This document shows positions 1 to 8,731 of a stretch of 64,000 nucleotides of DNA, piece by piece (position 1 is the stretch's first letter; each line of letters starts with the position of its first letter). Position numbers and translations under genes: made by a program. The notes beneath the pieces were generated by a model that had not been told where the DNA came from, did no database searches, and saw nothing but the letters and a program-made list of their open reading frames with translations. Source of the DNA: Rheinheimera sp. (lineage in GTDB: Bacteria; Pseudomonadota; Gammaproteobacteria; Enterobacterales; Alteromonadaceae); the NCBI GenBank assembly GCA_008015325.1, contig SSFI01000034.1, positions 1 to 64,000 on the forward strand, in the 5' to 3' direction.

Positions 1-1238
1 ACGACGATGGCGTCGTCGACAACAATACCGATGGCAAGTACCAGACCAAATAAGCTCAGCGCGTTCAGCGAAAAACCAAACAAGTGCATAAAGGCAAAAG
101 TACCAATCAGCGACACCGGCACTGCTACCAGCGGGATGATGGACGCGCGCCAGGTTTGCAGGAACAGCACCACCACCAGCACGACCAGTAAAATGGCTTC
201 AAACAGCGTTTTGACCACAGCTTCAATCGAGCCGCGCACAAACACCGTCGGGTCGTAGACGATGTCGTAACTCAGACCTTGCGGGAAATTCTGCGCAAGT
301 TCGGCCATGCGGGCGCGCACATCATCTGAGATTTGGATTGCATTGGAACCAGATGCCTGAAACACCGGAATCGCGATGGCGTCTTTGTTATCGAGCAAGG
401 AACGCAGCGCATAAGAGCTGGCGCCCAGCTCCAGCCGCGCCAAATCTTTGAGATAACTCAGCTCGCCGTTGGCGCCGGTTTTGATAATGATATTGCCGAA
501 TTCCTCAGTGGAGGTCAGCCGGCCTTTGACGTTGATCAGGAGTTGAAAATCACTGCTGCCGGAAGGCTGCGCACCTAAACTGCCGGCCGCGGCTTGTTGG
601 TTCTGCTCGCGAATCGCATTGACAATTTGCGGCGGCGTGAGGCCAAGCGCAGCAACTTTATTCGGGTCTAACCAGACGCGCATGCTGTATTCGCTGGCAC
701 CAAACAACCGCACAGCACCCACCCCTTCAATCCGGGCCAGTTCGTCTTTGATGTTTTGCGCGGCATAGTTCGACAGATACAGCATGTCGTAACGGTCATC
801 CGGCGAGGTTAAATGCACCACCATGGTTAAATCCGGCGAGGATTTTTCGGTGACAATACCAAGCCGCTGCACTTCCTGCGGTAAACGCGGTTTGGCGCGG
901 TCAACCCGGGCTTGCACTTGCGCCTGCGCTTTGTCGACATCACTGCCGATGGCAAAAGTGATAGTTAATGTCATGCGGCCGTCGCTGGTCGCCTGCGAGG
1001 ACATATACAGCATGTTCTCCACGCCGTTAATTTCCTGCTCCAGCGGGCTTGCGACTGTGTCTGCGATGACTTTTGGGTTGGCGCCCGGATAAGTCGCAGT
1101 GACCACCACTGTGGGCGGTACCACTTCCGGGTATTCCGTGATCGGTAGTTGCCAGACTGCGATGGCACCGCTGATGACAAACAGCAGCGACAACACGGCG
1201 GCAAATATGGGCCGGCGTAAAAAATAATTTGATAACAT
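1..1238 (-). CDS. RND multidrug efflux pump, inner-membrane subunit (3' end cut off by window)
   Basis: Proton-driven drug exporter of the AcrB/MexF (HAE1) family in the inner membrane, working as a trimer with the adaptor encoded just upstream. The first 412 residues are visible. They begin MLSNYFLRRPIF, typical of HAE1 pumps, followed by TM1 and the first porter domain (YPGANPKVIADTVASPLEQEING). The frame ends at the window edge inside TM4 at GIVVDDAIVV, whose paired aspartates (residues 408-409) match the proton-relay pair D407/D408 of AcrB. ATG at 1238 follows AGGGGC, 14 nt after the adaptor stop, so the two form one operon. The rest of the gene, and any outer-membrane factor, lies to the left. 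The family is certain; the substrate cannot be told. Confidence 0.95.
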   Translation of the reverse strand, partial: MLSNYFLRRPIFAAVLSLLFVISGAIAVWQLPITEYPEVVPPTVVVTATYPGANPKVIADTVASPLEQEINGVENMLYMSSQATSDGRMTLTITFAIGSDVDKAQAQVQARVDRAKPRLPQEVQRLGIVTEKSSPDLTMVVHLTSPDDRYDMLYLSNYAAQNIKDELARIEGVGAVRLFGASEYSMRVWLDPNKVAALGLTPPQIVNAIREQNQQAAAGSLGAQPSGSSDFQLLINVKGRLTSTEEFGNIIIKTGANGELSYLKDLARLELGASSYALRSLLDNKDAIAIPVFQASGSNAIQISDDVRARMAELAQNFPQGLSYDIVYDPTVFVRGSIEAVVKTLFEAILLVVLVVVLFLQTWRASIIPLVAVPVSLIGTFAFMHLFGFSLNALSLFGLVLAIGIVVDDAIV

Positions 1239-1252
1239 AGATGATGCCCCTG

Positions 1253-2518
1253 TTATTGGCCGGCGCTGCTCACGCTACTGCCGGTGCCTTGTGAGGACGC
1301 CGGTTGCTGTGCGATGCTAAAGGGTTGTTGTTCACTGGCAAGCGCGGCCAGCTGCTGTGGCGTTGCCATTTCGACCCGGTTCGGTTCAATCACGACACCG
1401 GGCCGCACCCGTTGCAGGCCATTCACCACCACCTGCTCGGCCGGTTTCAGACCGGTTTTGATGATGCGCAGGCCACCTGCTTTTTCACCCAGTGTGACCG
1501 GGCGGTATTGCAAAGTGCCTTTGGCATCCACCACCAGTACAAAACGGCTGGATAAATCGGTGCCTATAGCTTTGTCGTCGACCAGCACAGCCTGATAAGG
1601 CGCGCTGCCGGTTAACTTCAGCCGGGCGAACAGGCCAGGCAGCAGGCTATTGTCGGCGTTGTCAAAGCTGGCGCGGATGCGGATGGTGCCGGTCGCGGCG
1701 TTAAGTTGATTGTCGATAAAGTCAATCGTACCCTGATGGCGGAACTCAGTGCTGCCGCTTAAGGCCAGCAACACCGGGCGTTGTTGTTGCTGCAGCTGGC
1801 TGGCGGTGCCTGTGTTGGTAGCGCTGGCACTGTCGAGGCCGAGGTAACGCAGCAGGCTTTGCTCGTCAGCGTCGAACCAGGCATAAATCCGGCCACTGGA
1901 CACCAGGCTGGTCAGCACCGACTGGCCGGCATGCACATAGTTACCGGCCGTGATAAAGGCGTTCGACACCACACCGGCAATTGGCGCGCGAATTTCGGTG
2001 TAGGACAAATCCAGCTCAGCTTTTTTCAGCGCGGCAGTCGTGGCGGCGAGCTGCGCTTTGGCTTGCTCATAGCGGCTGAAACGGCTGTCGAGTAATTCTG
2101 TCGCAATCGCATTTTGTTTTTTCAGGCTCAGTGCACGCTGATATTCGCGTTCGGCCAGCGCTAAGGCGCTTTTGGCTTCACTCTGGCTGGCGCTCAGGCG
2201 CGCCACTTCAGCAGCAAAAGGGGCGTTATCCAGGCTAAATAACAAATCATCGGCTGCTACTTTAGCGCCTTCGCTGAAATGCACTTTGGCCAGATATCCT
2301 GAAACGCGCGGCATCAGACTGACCGATTCCGGCGCCTGCAGACGGCCGGTGTATTCGTCTGTTTCGCTGATTTGCTGGCTGAGCACTGTGGCAACATCGA
2401 CTTTGACTGCAGCCGGGCCGCTGGCGGCCGGGGCTGCCGGTTGGCAGGCAGCGAGTATAAAAGCCGCCAGGCTGGTCAGCAGCAGGCGACGGGGTAGTTT
2501 TAACTGGGGTCTGGCCAT
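1253..2518 (-). CDS. RND efflux periplasmic adaptor lipoprotein (AcrA/MexE type)
   Basis: Membrane-fusion protein that couples the RND pump to an outer-membrane channel. The N-terminus MARPQLKLPRRLLLTSLAAFILAACQ carries a lipoprotein signal with lipobox LAAC, so the mature protein is probably lipid-anchored in the periplasm. A lipoyl/barrel-sandwich half (SLMPRVSGYLAKVHFSEGAKV, about 70-95), a helical hairpin (about 105-170) and the returning half (YTEIRAPIAGVVSN) follow, then the beta-barrel. The length, about 420 residues, is normal. I chose ATG 2518 over TTG 2524 because AGAGGA lies 10 nt upstream and the signal peptide then starts cleanly. First gene of the operon with the pump; divergent from the TetR gene. 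Confidence 0.93.
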   Translation of the reverse strand: MARPQLKLPRRLLLTSLAAFILAACQPAAPAASGPAAVKVDVATVLSQQISETDEYTGRLQAPESVSLMPRVSGYLAKVHFSEGAKVAADDLLFSLDNAPFAAEVARLSASQSEAKSALALAEREYQRALSLKKQNAIATELLDSRFSRYEQAKAQLAATTAALKKAELDLSYTEIRAPIAGVVSNAFITAGNYVHAGQSVLTSLVSSGRIYAWFDADEQSLLRYLGLDSASATNTGTASQLQQQQRPVLLALSGSTEFRHQGTIDFIDNQLNAATGTIRIRASFDNADNSLLPGLFARLKLTGSAPYQAVLVDDKAIGTDLSSRFVLVVDAKGTLQYRPVTLGEKAGGLRIIKTGLKPAEQVVVNGLQRVRPGVVIEPNRVEMATPQQLAALASEQQPFSIAQQPASSQGTGSSVSSAGQ

Positions 2519-2602
2519 GTTCAAAAATTCCTCTTATTCAGGGGCTGTGGCTGGAATGTTCTGGCATTACACCGCGTGAGAGTCTGTATTTGTTGACTTC
2601 TG

Positions 2603-2681
2603 TACCGATTGATATAATGTACTGACCGGTAAATATATAGAAAAGCATTGCAGAGTCAATTTAATTTTGTACTGACTGGTA
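2603..2681. promoter_or_regulatory. Three operator-like repeats in the efflux/TetR divergent promoter region
   Basis: The roughly 400-nt gap between the adaptor gene and tetR holds TACTGACCGGTA (2620-2631) and TACTGACTGGTA (2670-2681), 50 bp apart, plus a weaker copy TACCGATTGATA (2603-2614; 9 of 12 match). Each is a pseudo-palindrome with TAC at one end and GTA (ATA in the weak copy) at the other, as expected for a TetR-dimer site. They sit 85-165 bp upstream of the adaptor start, so binding by the adjacent TetR protein is a natural inference. I see nothing else clear in the remainder of the gap (2682-2918). Confidence 0.55.
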
Positions 2682-2918
2682 AAGTATTTTGGAACTTTTT
2701 CGCAGGGCAGCGATTCTGTTGGTTATAAGCAGAAAATAAGTTGTCCGTGAATGGACCGCGCAGCCTCGGTAAAGTGTCCGCAGTTTCGGTGATAACGCCG
2801 GACTGTTGGCCGCAGTGTTTACTGCAGTGTTTACCAAGGTCGGCTGCTGCGTTATTCTCTGGCCCATGCAGATAAAGGGCGCTCTTGTTCAAGCGAACAG
2901 ACCGCCACTGAGGTAGTG

Positions 2919-3557
2919 ATGAGTGCAAACACGCTAAACCGCACCCCATGCAATAACAGCGCACCGGTTGGCCGGCCACGCGCCTTTGATTTGGAAACAG
3001 CGCTGCAAAAAGCGCTCGAAGTGTTCTGGCAAAAAGGTTATGAGGGCGCGTCTTTGCCTGATCTGACTGAAGCTATGGGCATCAATAAACCCAGCCTCTA
3101 TGCGGCTTTTGGCAATAAAGAGCAGTTATTTCTCAAAGCGATTGAACGCTATGAAAATCGCCCAAGCGCGTTTTTTTATCCGTCGATGCAGGAGCCAACG
3201 GCTTATCGGGTGGCAGAGCGAATCCTGCTTGGTGCAGCGGCAGAACATAGTAATCCGCAGCATCCGCCAGGATGTCTGATGGTGCAGGGCGCTTTAGCCT
3301 GCAGTGACAGTGGTCAGTCGGTGAAAGATGCCTTGATCGCTCGGCGTAAAGCCGGCTTTGAACAGCTGGTGCAGCGGTTTGAACAGGCCAAAGCAGACGG
3401 TGATTTGCCTACCGATGCCGATCCACAGGGCCTGGCCGGTTTTATCATTACGGTGTTACAAGGATTATCAGTTCAGGCGACTAATGGTGCTTGCGCTGAG
3501 CAGCTGCACAACATCGCCCGCACGGCGCTCAAAGCATTTCCGGCACCACAGGTTTAA
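2919..3557 (+). CDS. TetR-family transcriptional regulator, probable efflux repressor
   Basis: One-component DNA-binding regulator of 212 residues. After a short N-terminal extension, GRPRAFDLETALQKALEVFWQKGYE begins the TetR_N three-helix domain; the helix-turn-helix is SLPDLTEAMGINKPSLYAAFGNKEQLF. The C-terminal half (PPGCLMVQGALACSD..., LAGFIITVLQGLSVQATNGA) resembles the ligand-binding domain of the TetR subgroup often found beside efflux genes. I chose ATG 2919, not the overlapping GTG at 2916, because GAGG lies 5 nt before the ATG. It is transcribed divergently from the RND genes and most likely represses them through the repeats between; the ligand is unknown. Its stop overlaps the convergent small gene by 4 nt. 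Confidence 0.9.
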   Translation: MSANTLNRTPCNNSAPVGRPRAFDLETALQKALEVFWQKGYEGASLPDLTEAMGINKPSLYAAFGNKEQLFLKAIERYENRPSAFFYPSMQEPTAYRVAERILLGAAAEHSNPQHPPGCLMVQGALACSDSGQSVKDALIARRKAGFEQLVQRFEQAKADGDLPTDADPQGLAGFIITVLQGLSVQATNGACAEQLHNIARTALKAFPAPQV

Positions 3558-3796
3558 GATACAGGCTGCGCATCAGATGGCAGTTGTTGTGGAGGCGGTT
3601 GCTTTAACACACGACAACCGCCGTCCAGATAAGGCCCGCTGTGCTTAACCCAACCAGGCCCCGGGTCAGTTTGTTTGCAGATATATTTACCGGTTTTGAC
3701 ACTTTGCCAGCGATACCAGAACGCAGGTTCTGCCCAAAGCCGGGGAGCCAGCAGGATCAGTATTCCAAGTGTCAGACACGCATTTTTTAGTTTCAT
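3554..3796 (-). CDS. Small secreted protein, unknown function
   Basis: Eighty residues with a clear N-terminal signal peptide (MKLKNACLTLGILILLAPRLWA, then EPAFWYRWQS). The mature part of about 58 residues is rich in W, Y and G and holds two cysteines (YICKQTDPGPGW, GGCRVLK) that could form a disulfide, then a low-complexity tail QPPPQQ. I do not recognise a family. It is convergent to tetR, overlapping that stop codon by 4 nt. The signal peptide and intact frame support a real gene, but the ribosome site is weak. Confidence 0.6.
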   Translation of the reverse strand: MKLKNACLTLGILILLAPRLWAEPAFWYRWQSVKTGKYICKQTDPGPGWVKHSGPYLDGGCRVLKQPPPQQLPSDAQPVS

Positions 3797-3845
3797 CCCA
3801 AACTGCCCGTCTATAGCCTGCCACCGATTTTGCCCTAAACTGCGG

Positions 3846-3884
3846 CCAATAAAAAAGCGGCTTTCGTGGCCGCTTTTTTATTGG
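3846..3884. terminator. Bidirectional intrinsic terminator
   Basis: A 16-bp perfect stem (CCAATAAAAAAGCGGC paired with its complement) with a 7-nt loop. It has an A-run on one side and a T-run on the other. It lies just downstream of the SapC-family gene and most likely ends that transcript. Confidence 0.85.
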
Positions 3885-3896
3885 CGAAGCATCAGC

Positions 3897-4607
3897 TTAC
3901 GCAGCTGCTGCTGCCGGTAAACGGGCGATCAGTACACCGATGCGCTCCAGTGAACTGAAATGCGCGTAAATCGCCGGCAGAACACCAAACTTGCGTAATT
4001 GCAGGAATTGCTCGTCGCTTAATGCGTCGAATTTTTCCCGGTCAATCACATGGAAACCGTTCAGGCGGCGTTCGTTACCAGCCAGGTCGCGATACTGCAG
4101 ACCATCGGCTTTAAACAGGCCCATCTCAGTGATTTGGTTCAGGATATTGCGGCTGACGGTATTGGCATCGATATAATCTTTAAAGAAAGAGTTGATACCG
4201 TCGAAGAATTCAGTGGCTTTGCCTTCTGCATCAAACAGCGCCTGGCCTTCAGTGCGGCTGACGTTGTCAGCTTGTTCGTTGACACACAGGATTAACTGGT
4301 CGTCGTTTGCTTGGGCTAATGTGAACGGATAAGCGCGGATGCCGGCTGGAACATATTCACCTTTCCACTCGCCATCCTGCAGGAACAGGTTTTGTGATTC
4401 TTGCAGACCAAATACGGCAACCGGGTTGTAGACTTCGGCGTCGCCGGCTTTTAAGAAGAAAATCGGATAAAACGGCGCAGCGGCAGTGAATTCTTGCAGC
4501 ATTAATGGCGCGACGTGACGGTTTTCCAGGATTTCAACGGAGAATTTTGGCAGGATACGCAGATCTTTGTGTTGGTCCTGGGTCAGGGCGACTGGTTGAG
4601 CGAGCAT
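3897..4607 (-). CDS. SapC-family protein
   Basis: A 236-residue soluble protein that I assign to the SapC family (PF07277), named after a Campylobacter S-layer-associated protein. Characteristic stretches are ENRHVAPLMLQEFTAAAPFYPIFFLK near residue 30, the GEWKGEYVPAGIRAYPF motif near 80-97, FFDGINSFFKDY, and a C-terminal domain GLQYRDLAGNERRLNGFHVIDREKFDALSDEQ. There is no signal peptide. The start ATG follows AAAGGA. In related bacteria such genes often sit beside TonB-dependent receptors or flavin-dependent halogenases; here none is adjacent. The biochemical role is not established. It has its own terminator and appears monocistronic. Confidence 0.85.
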   Translation of the reverse strand: MLAQPVALTQDQHKDLRILPKFSVEILENRHVAPLMLQEFTAAAPFYPIFFLKAGDAEVYNPVAVFGLQESQNLFLQDGEWKGEYVPAGIRAYPFTLAQANDDQLILCVNEQADNVSRTEGQALFDAEGKATEFFDGINSFFKDYIDANTVSRNILNQITEMGLFKADGLQYRDLAGNERRLNGFHVIDREKFDALSDEQFLQLRKFGVLPAIYAHFSSLERIGVLIARLPAAAAA

Positions 4608-4861
4608 GTTACTACTTCCTTTGGATCTTGTCTGAGGCCAGCATTGGCGGGCTACGCCGGTGGCCGGTTTTTATAAAGTCGCAAGCACCATACTATAAAA
4701 ATATGACAGAATGCCAGCGCCGTTCTGCAGAAAAACGCCGGCAATCTGGCGATACCAGACCAGCGCTACGGCGACTGGTTGAGTAACAGGCTGAATTTAT
4801 GAATAATGCCGCCGTTTTCTGCCAATTTCCCTGCTGATCTGTGACGAGGACTTCATCCCGC

Positions 4862-6622
4862 ATGATTAAAAAACTGCCGCAGAGCCAGCCACTGGCCGTT
4901 GTCTTGCTGCTGAGTTTACTGCTGTTGTTGTTATCACCGCAGTGGCTGGTGCTGCAACGCGGCCAGGATTTGAGTCTGTGGCTGCGCTTTGGCTTGCTGC
5001 CGGCCGCTCTGCTGTTGCTGCTGTTGTTGTCGTTGCAGCGCTCGCCCGGCCGCTCGGTCTGGTTATGGTTGCCACTGGCACTGCTGGTGCCGCAGGAGTG
5101 GTTTTATCAGCTGACCTATGGCAAGGCGACAGATGCGCATGCCATGGCGATTATCTTTGAGACCGATTTGGCCGAAGCGGCCGGTTATTTGTCCGGTATT
5201 GGCTGGTTGTTATTTGCGGCCATTCTCGGCATTGTGCTGTTATTTGGCCTGACCAGCAGTGTGTTGCTGGTCGCACAGCTACATTGGCCGCGCTTCTGCC
5301 GGCCGCTGATTTGGGGCTGTACTGTGGCTGGCCTCTGCTGGGTGGCGTTGCAGGAACGCCAGTATGCGATTGATTATCCGGTTAAGCCGCAAGCCGACGC
5401 GACACAGACTGCGTTAAGCCGGCGGCCTTTGCCACAAAGCCACAATCTGTTTTATCAGAGTTTTCCGCTCAATCTGCTGCTGGCCGGCAATGAGTTCCGG
5501 GTGCAGCAACAGGCTTTGAGTAACGTCGCCGCGAAAAGCCGCGATTTTCAGTTTGGTGCGGCACAGCCGGAAGTGCAGGGCGAGCGCCAAATCTATGTGC
5601 TGGTGATTGGCGAAACGCTGAGACCGGACCGGCTGCAGCTCAATGGCTATACCCGAGCCACCACGCCAGAGCTTGCCAGTATTCCCGGTGTCATCAGTTT
5701 TCAGGACATGATCAGTCCTTGGGCCTGGACTCGGATGTCGGTGCCGGTGATTATTTCGCGCAAAACCGCCGCTAATCAAAGTTATTTCTTTGATGAAAAG
5801 TCCATGGTCGCGGCTTTTGGCGAAGCCGGCTTTCGCACTTATTGGTTGTCGACGCAAAGCCCGCTCGGTGTGCATGACTCTTCGGTGGCTTTACATGCCA
5901 GCGAAGCAGACGAAGTGCAGTACTTAAATCCGGTCGGCTATAAAAAAGAAGGCTTTTATGACGAGGTGTTGCTGGACGCCTTTCAACGGGTGCTGGCAAA
6001 ACAAGAGCAAAAACAGCTGATCGTACTGCATACGCTTGGCAGCCATTTCAGTTATACCGACCGTTATCCACCAGCTTTTGACCGCTTTTTGCCTTCAGGT
6101 AAAGGCCAGAAGATTGGCATGCACGACCAGGCCAACCGCGAATTGCTCAATAATGCCTACGACAATACAGTGCTGTACACCGACTTTATCGTCGCAGGAC
6201 TTATCCGTCAGTTACAACAACAGCAGGCTATCGCCAGTCTGTTACTGGTGTCTGATCATGGCGAAAACATCTTTGATGGCGACTGCGATAAAAGCGGTCA
6301 TGGCCACAACACCGAGTTTGACTATCGGGTGGGCGCTTTGTGGTGGGGATCTGAACTGTTCAGCCAGCAGTTTCCGCAAAAAACACAGCAGCTGAACCTG
6401 GCGGCGCGACAACCTTTATTGACCAGCCAGACGTTTCATACCATGTTGCAACTGGCTGATATTCATTATCCAACGCAGCAGAGCGAACTGAGTTTTGCCA
6501 GTGCGGCATTTAAACCACAGCCGCGACTGCTCTGGACTGGCGTAGATTTTGACAAGGCCGAAAAAACCGGCCAGTGCCGGCAGCTGCCGCAAGGACAGGC
6601 AGCTGTGAGTCTGAATAACTGA
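4862..6622 (+). CDS. Phosphoethanolamine-transferase-like membrane enzyme (EptA/CptA family)
   Basis: Inner-membrane alkaline-phosphatase-superfamily enzyme, likely moving phosphoethanolamine from phosphatidylethanolamine to lipid A or another envelope glycan. The N-terminal ~160 residues form about five hydrophobic segments, then a periplasmic catalytic domain. Metal/catalytic motifs are visible: VIGETLRPDRLQLNGYTRATTPEL (the Glu ligand), WTRMSVPVIIS (where the Thr nucleophile is expected), LVSDHGENIFDGD, and SGHGHNTEFDYRVGALWW. The 586-residue length is close to EptA. I chose ATG 4862 over GTG 4841 because GAGGA lies 12 nt upstream and the first TM segment then begins directly. The acceptor substrate cannot be told. 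It is followed immediately by the Pho box of the porin gene. Confidence 0.82.
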   Translation: MIKKLPQSQPLAVVLLLSLLLLLLSPQWLVLQRGQDLSLWLRFGLLPAALLLLLLLSLQRSPGRSVWLWLPLALLVPQEWFYQLTYGKATDAHAMAIIFETDLAEAAGYLSGIGWLLFAAILGIVLLFGLTSSVLLVAQLHWPRFCRPLIWGCTVAGLCWVALQERQYAIDYPVKPQADATQTALSRRPLPQSHNLFYQSFPLNLLLAGNEFRVQQQALSNVAAKSRDFQFGAAQPEVQGERQIYVLVIGETLRPDRLQLNGYTRATTPELASIPGVISFQDMISPWAWTRMSVPVIISRKTAANQSYFFDEKSMVAAFGEAGFRTYWLSTQSPLGVHDSSVALHASEADEVQYLNPVGYKKEGFYDEVLLDAFQRVLAKQEQKQLIVLHTLGSHFSYTDRYPPAFDRFLPSGKGQKIGMHDQANRELLNNAYDNTVLYTDFIVAGLIRQLQQQQAIASLLLVSDHGENIFDGDCDKSGHGHNTEFDYRVGALWWGSELFSQQFPQKTQQLNLAARQPLLTSQTFHTMLQLADIHYPTQQSELSFASAAFKPQPRLLWTGVDFDKAEKTGQCRQLPQGQAAVSLNN

Positions 6623-6656
6623 TTGTCATAATGTTGTCATAAATGCGACATAAAAT
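6623..6656 (+). promoter_or_regulatory. Pho box and -10 element upstream of porin gene
   Basis: Three 7-bp units at 11-bp spacing: TTGTCAT (6623), TTGTCAT (6634) and GCGACAT (6645), each separated by 4 A/T-rich bases. A good -10 hexamer, TAAAAT (6651-6656), begins exactly 10 nt after the second unit, the geometry of PhoB-activated promoters. The array starts directly after the stop of the preceding gene and implies phosphate-starvation control of the porin. Confidence 0.82.
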
Positions 6657-6835
6657 AGCCTCCCAACCGACATGACAATGCCATGAAAAATACTGAAAAA
6701 ATTCATGAAACTGTCATTGCGTCATAAAAATACCTGTTTTTACCTCTTCAATCCTTGCAAGTGGCTGATACTGTTTATACTGAAGCCAAACTGTTGCAAA
6801 GAAAGATGTTCTTCATAAAAAAGAAGGATTTACCC

Positions 6836-7741
6836 ATGTTCGCAAAAAAAGCTGTGGTCGTTGCCATGTTGTTGGGTCTGGTGGGTGCTGTCCAGGCTGA
6901 TCCACTGACGGTGTACGGTAAAATCAACGTATCGGCGCAAAGCTCGGATGATGGCGCCGGCCGTTTCTCTGAATTAAAAAGCAATGCCTCCCGGTTTGGC
7001 GTCAAAGGCGATTACAAATTGGAAGACGACCTGACACTGATTTATCAGCTGGAATGGGAAGTAGACCTGACCGACGAAGCCAACGAAAAAAATCTCAAAG
7101 GTCGTGACCAGTTTATCGGTCTGACCGGCAGCTTCGGGACTATCAAAGCTGGCCGCAATGACACCTCGCTGAAACTGGCGCAGGGTAAAATGGACCTGTT
7201 TAACGACTACGAAGCCGATATCAGAACCTTGTGGAAAGGTGAAAACCGCATGAGCAACTCGCTGGTGTATATCACACCGAAGTTTGCCGGCTTCTCCTTG
7301 CTGGTGACGCATATCATGGAAGATTCAGAGAAAGGTAAGGACGGCCAGTCTGTGGCGCTGATGTATGGCGATGACAGCCTCAAAGACAGCCCGCTGTATG
7401 CCTCAGTGTCGATGGATAACGACGTCAATGGCTACGACAGCAGCCGCTTGTTCGTGCAGGGCAAAGTAGCCGGCATCAAACTGGGCGCAGGTTTACATCA
7501 GCAGGAAGTGATGACGGGTGGCAAAAAAGAAGACGGTTACCTGTTAAATGCGGCTTATCCACTGAATAAGTTTGAACTGAAAGCGCAGTATCAGACGCTG
7601 GAAGACCACGATGGTTACAGCCTCGGCGCCGATTACAAACTTGGTAAAGAGACCAAGTTATTCGCCTGGTACAGCAGCTTTGATTTCTTTAACAAAGCCG
7701 ATACCGATTACCTGGCAGTGGGCATTGAACATAAGTTCTGA
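6836..7741 (+). CDS. Outer-membrane general porin, probably phosphate-starvation induced
   Basis: Sixteen-stranded, trimeric diffusion porin (Gram-negative porin family). The signal peptide MFAKKAVVVAMLLGLVGAVQA is cleaved before DPLTVYGKINVSAQ, the usual first strand. Typical porin landmarks follow: SRFGVKGDYKLEDDLTLIYQLEWEV, RDQFIGLTGSFGTIKAGRNDT, and the C-terminal strand AVGIEHKF ending in Phe for Bam recognition. The mature protein is about 280 residues, shorter than PhoE/OmpC. ATG 6836 follows AAGAAGGA at 7 nt; upstream ATGs in the same frame lack a signal peptide. The Pho box upstream makes it a functional analogue of PhoE/OprP (inference); whether the pore prefers anions cannot be read from this. 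Confidence 0.92.
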   Translation: MFAKKAVVVAMLLGLVGAVQADPLTVYGKINVSAQSSDDGAGRFSELKSNASRFGVKGDYKLEDDLTLIYQLEWEVDLTDEANEKNLKGRDQFIGLTGSFGTIKAGRNDTSLKLAQGKMDLFNDYEADIRTLWKGENRMSNSLVYITPKFAGFSLLVTHIMEDSEKGKDGQSVALMYGDDSLKDSPLYASVSMDNDVNGYDSSRLFVQGKVAGIKLGAGLHQQEVMTGGKKEDGYLLNAAYPLNKFELKAQYQTLEDHDGYSLGADYKLGKETKLFAWYSSFDFFNKADTDYLAVGIEHKF

Positions 7742-7756
7742 GGCTTTTTTAACAAC

Positions 7757-7782
7757 AAAAAACCGGCTGCTGCCGGTTTTTT
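7757..7782. terminator. Bidirectional terminator between porin and corA
   Basis: Stem AAAAAACCGGC / GCCGGTTTTTT around a 4-nt loop, with T-runs on both strands. It serves the convergent porin and corA genes. Confidence 0.9.
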
Positions 7783-7786
7783 GCTT

Positions 7787-8731
7787 TCAAAGCCAACCTT
7801 TTCGCTTAAAAAACAGATAAGGCGTAATGCCGGCGAGCAACATCAGCCCCAGCGCCAGCGGGTAGCCATAGGTCAGATTCAGCTCTGGCATATGCGCGAA
7901 GTTCATGCCGTAGCTGCTGGCAACCAAAGTTGGTGGCAGGAATATCACCGACACCACCGAGAAAATTTTGATGATGCGGTTTTGCTCAATGTTGATAAAA
8001 CCCATCGCCGATTGCAGAAGAAAGTTAACGCGCTGCGAAAAGGATTCATTGTGCGGCAGCAGCGATTCCACGTCGCGTAATACGTCGCGCGCCTGCTCCA
8101 GCTGGTCGGCCGGTAACCGTGCTTTACGCAGTAGAAAGCTGATGGCGCGCTGGGTATCCATCAGACAAAGCCGGACTTTCCAGCTCATATCCTCAAGCTC
8201 GGTCAGTTTTGACAGTGATTCCTGAAAAGCTTCGTTTTGTTTGCCCTGTAGAATCACCTGGCTGATGGCTTCCAGTGCCAGTGAAATTTCTTCGATACTG
8301 TCGGCCAGCTGTTCGATTTTGACTTCAAACAAATCCAGTAATAATTCAAAGGCATTGCTGCTTTGCAGATGTGCGTTGCGTGCGCGCATCCGGTACAGCC
8401 GGAATACCGGCAGTTCGCGTTCCCGCAGCGTAAACAGCCGGCCGTCGCGGATGGTGAACGCGACTGTGGTGGTGGCTGCGCGGTCTTCCTGATAAAAAAA
8501 CAGCGAGTGCACGTGCAGGCCGTCTTCGTCTTCGAAGAAACGCGCCGAAGCTTCGATATCGTCCAGTTCCGCACGCAGTGCCAGCTGCTGGCCAAACTGG
8601 TCGCTGATAAAACTTCGCTCGGCGTCATCCGGTTCCTGCAAATCCAGCCAAATGGCCTGCTGTACCTGCTCGGCGCTTTGCAGCTCGAGCCGTTCCAGTT
8701 TTTGTTGTTGTACGGTAAAAATCCGCAGCAT
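7787..8731 (-). CDS. corA: CorA-family magnesium/divalent-cation channel
   Basis: Pentameric inner-membrane Mg2+ channel with a large N-terminal cytoplasmic domain. The 314-residue length equals that of E. coli CorA. The long helical region ([30 protein letters not shown]...) leads into TM1 ([21 protein letters not shown]), the signature YGMNF, the acidic MPEL loop, and TM2 ([20 protein letters not shown]) with a basic tail KRKGWL. The start ATG follows CGGAG. It stands alone between the porin and the TonB-dependent receptor. ZntB relatives share the fold, but the MPEL loop and YGMNF favour CorA. Confidence 0.93.
   Translation of the reverse strand: MLRIFTVQQQKLERLELQSAEQVQQAIWLDLQEPDDAERSFISDQFGQQLALRAELDDIEASARFFEDEDGLHVHSLFFYQEDRAATTTVAFTIRDGRLFTLRERELPVFRLYRMRARNAHLQSSNAFELLLDLFEVKIEQLADSIEEISLALEAISQVILQGKQNEAFQESLSKLTELEDMSWKVRLCLMDTQRAISFLLRKARLPADQLEQARDVLRDVESLLPHNESFSQRVNFLLQSAMGFINIEQNRIIKIFSVVSVIFLPPTLVASSYGMNFAHMPELNLTYGYPLALGLMLLAGITPYLFFKRKGWL

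Noticed and set aside
4690..4720. Possible minus-strand Pho unit (ATGACAG) near the SapC-family promoter
   Set aside because: A single unit only; neighbours at plus or minus 11 bp do not match.
6711..6725. Second Pho-like site (CTGTCAT then GTCAT) before the porin
   Set aside because: The two cores are 8 bp apart, not 11, and no -10 lies at the right distance.
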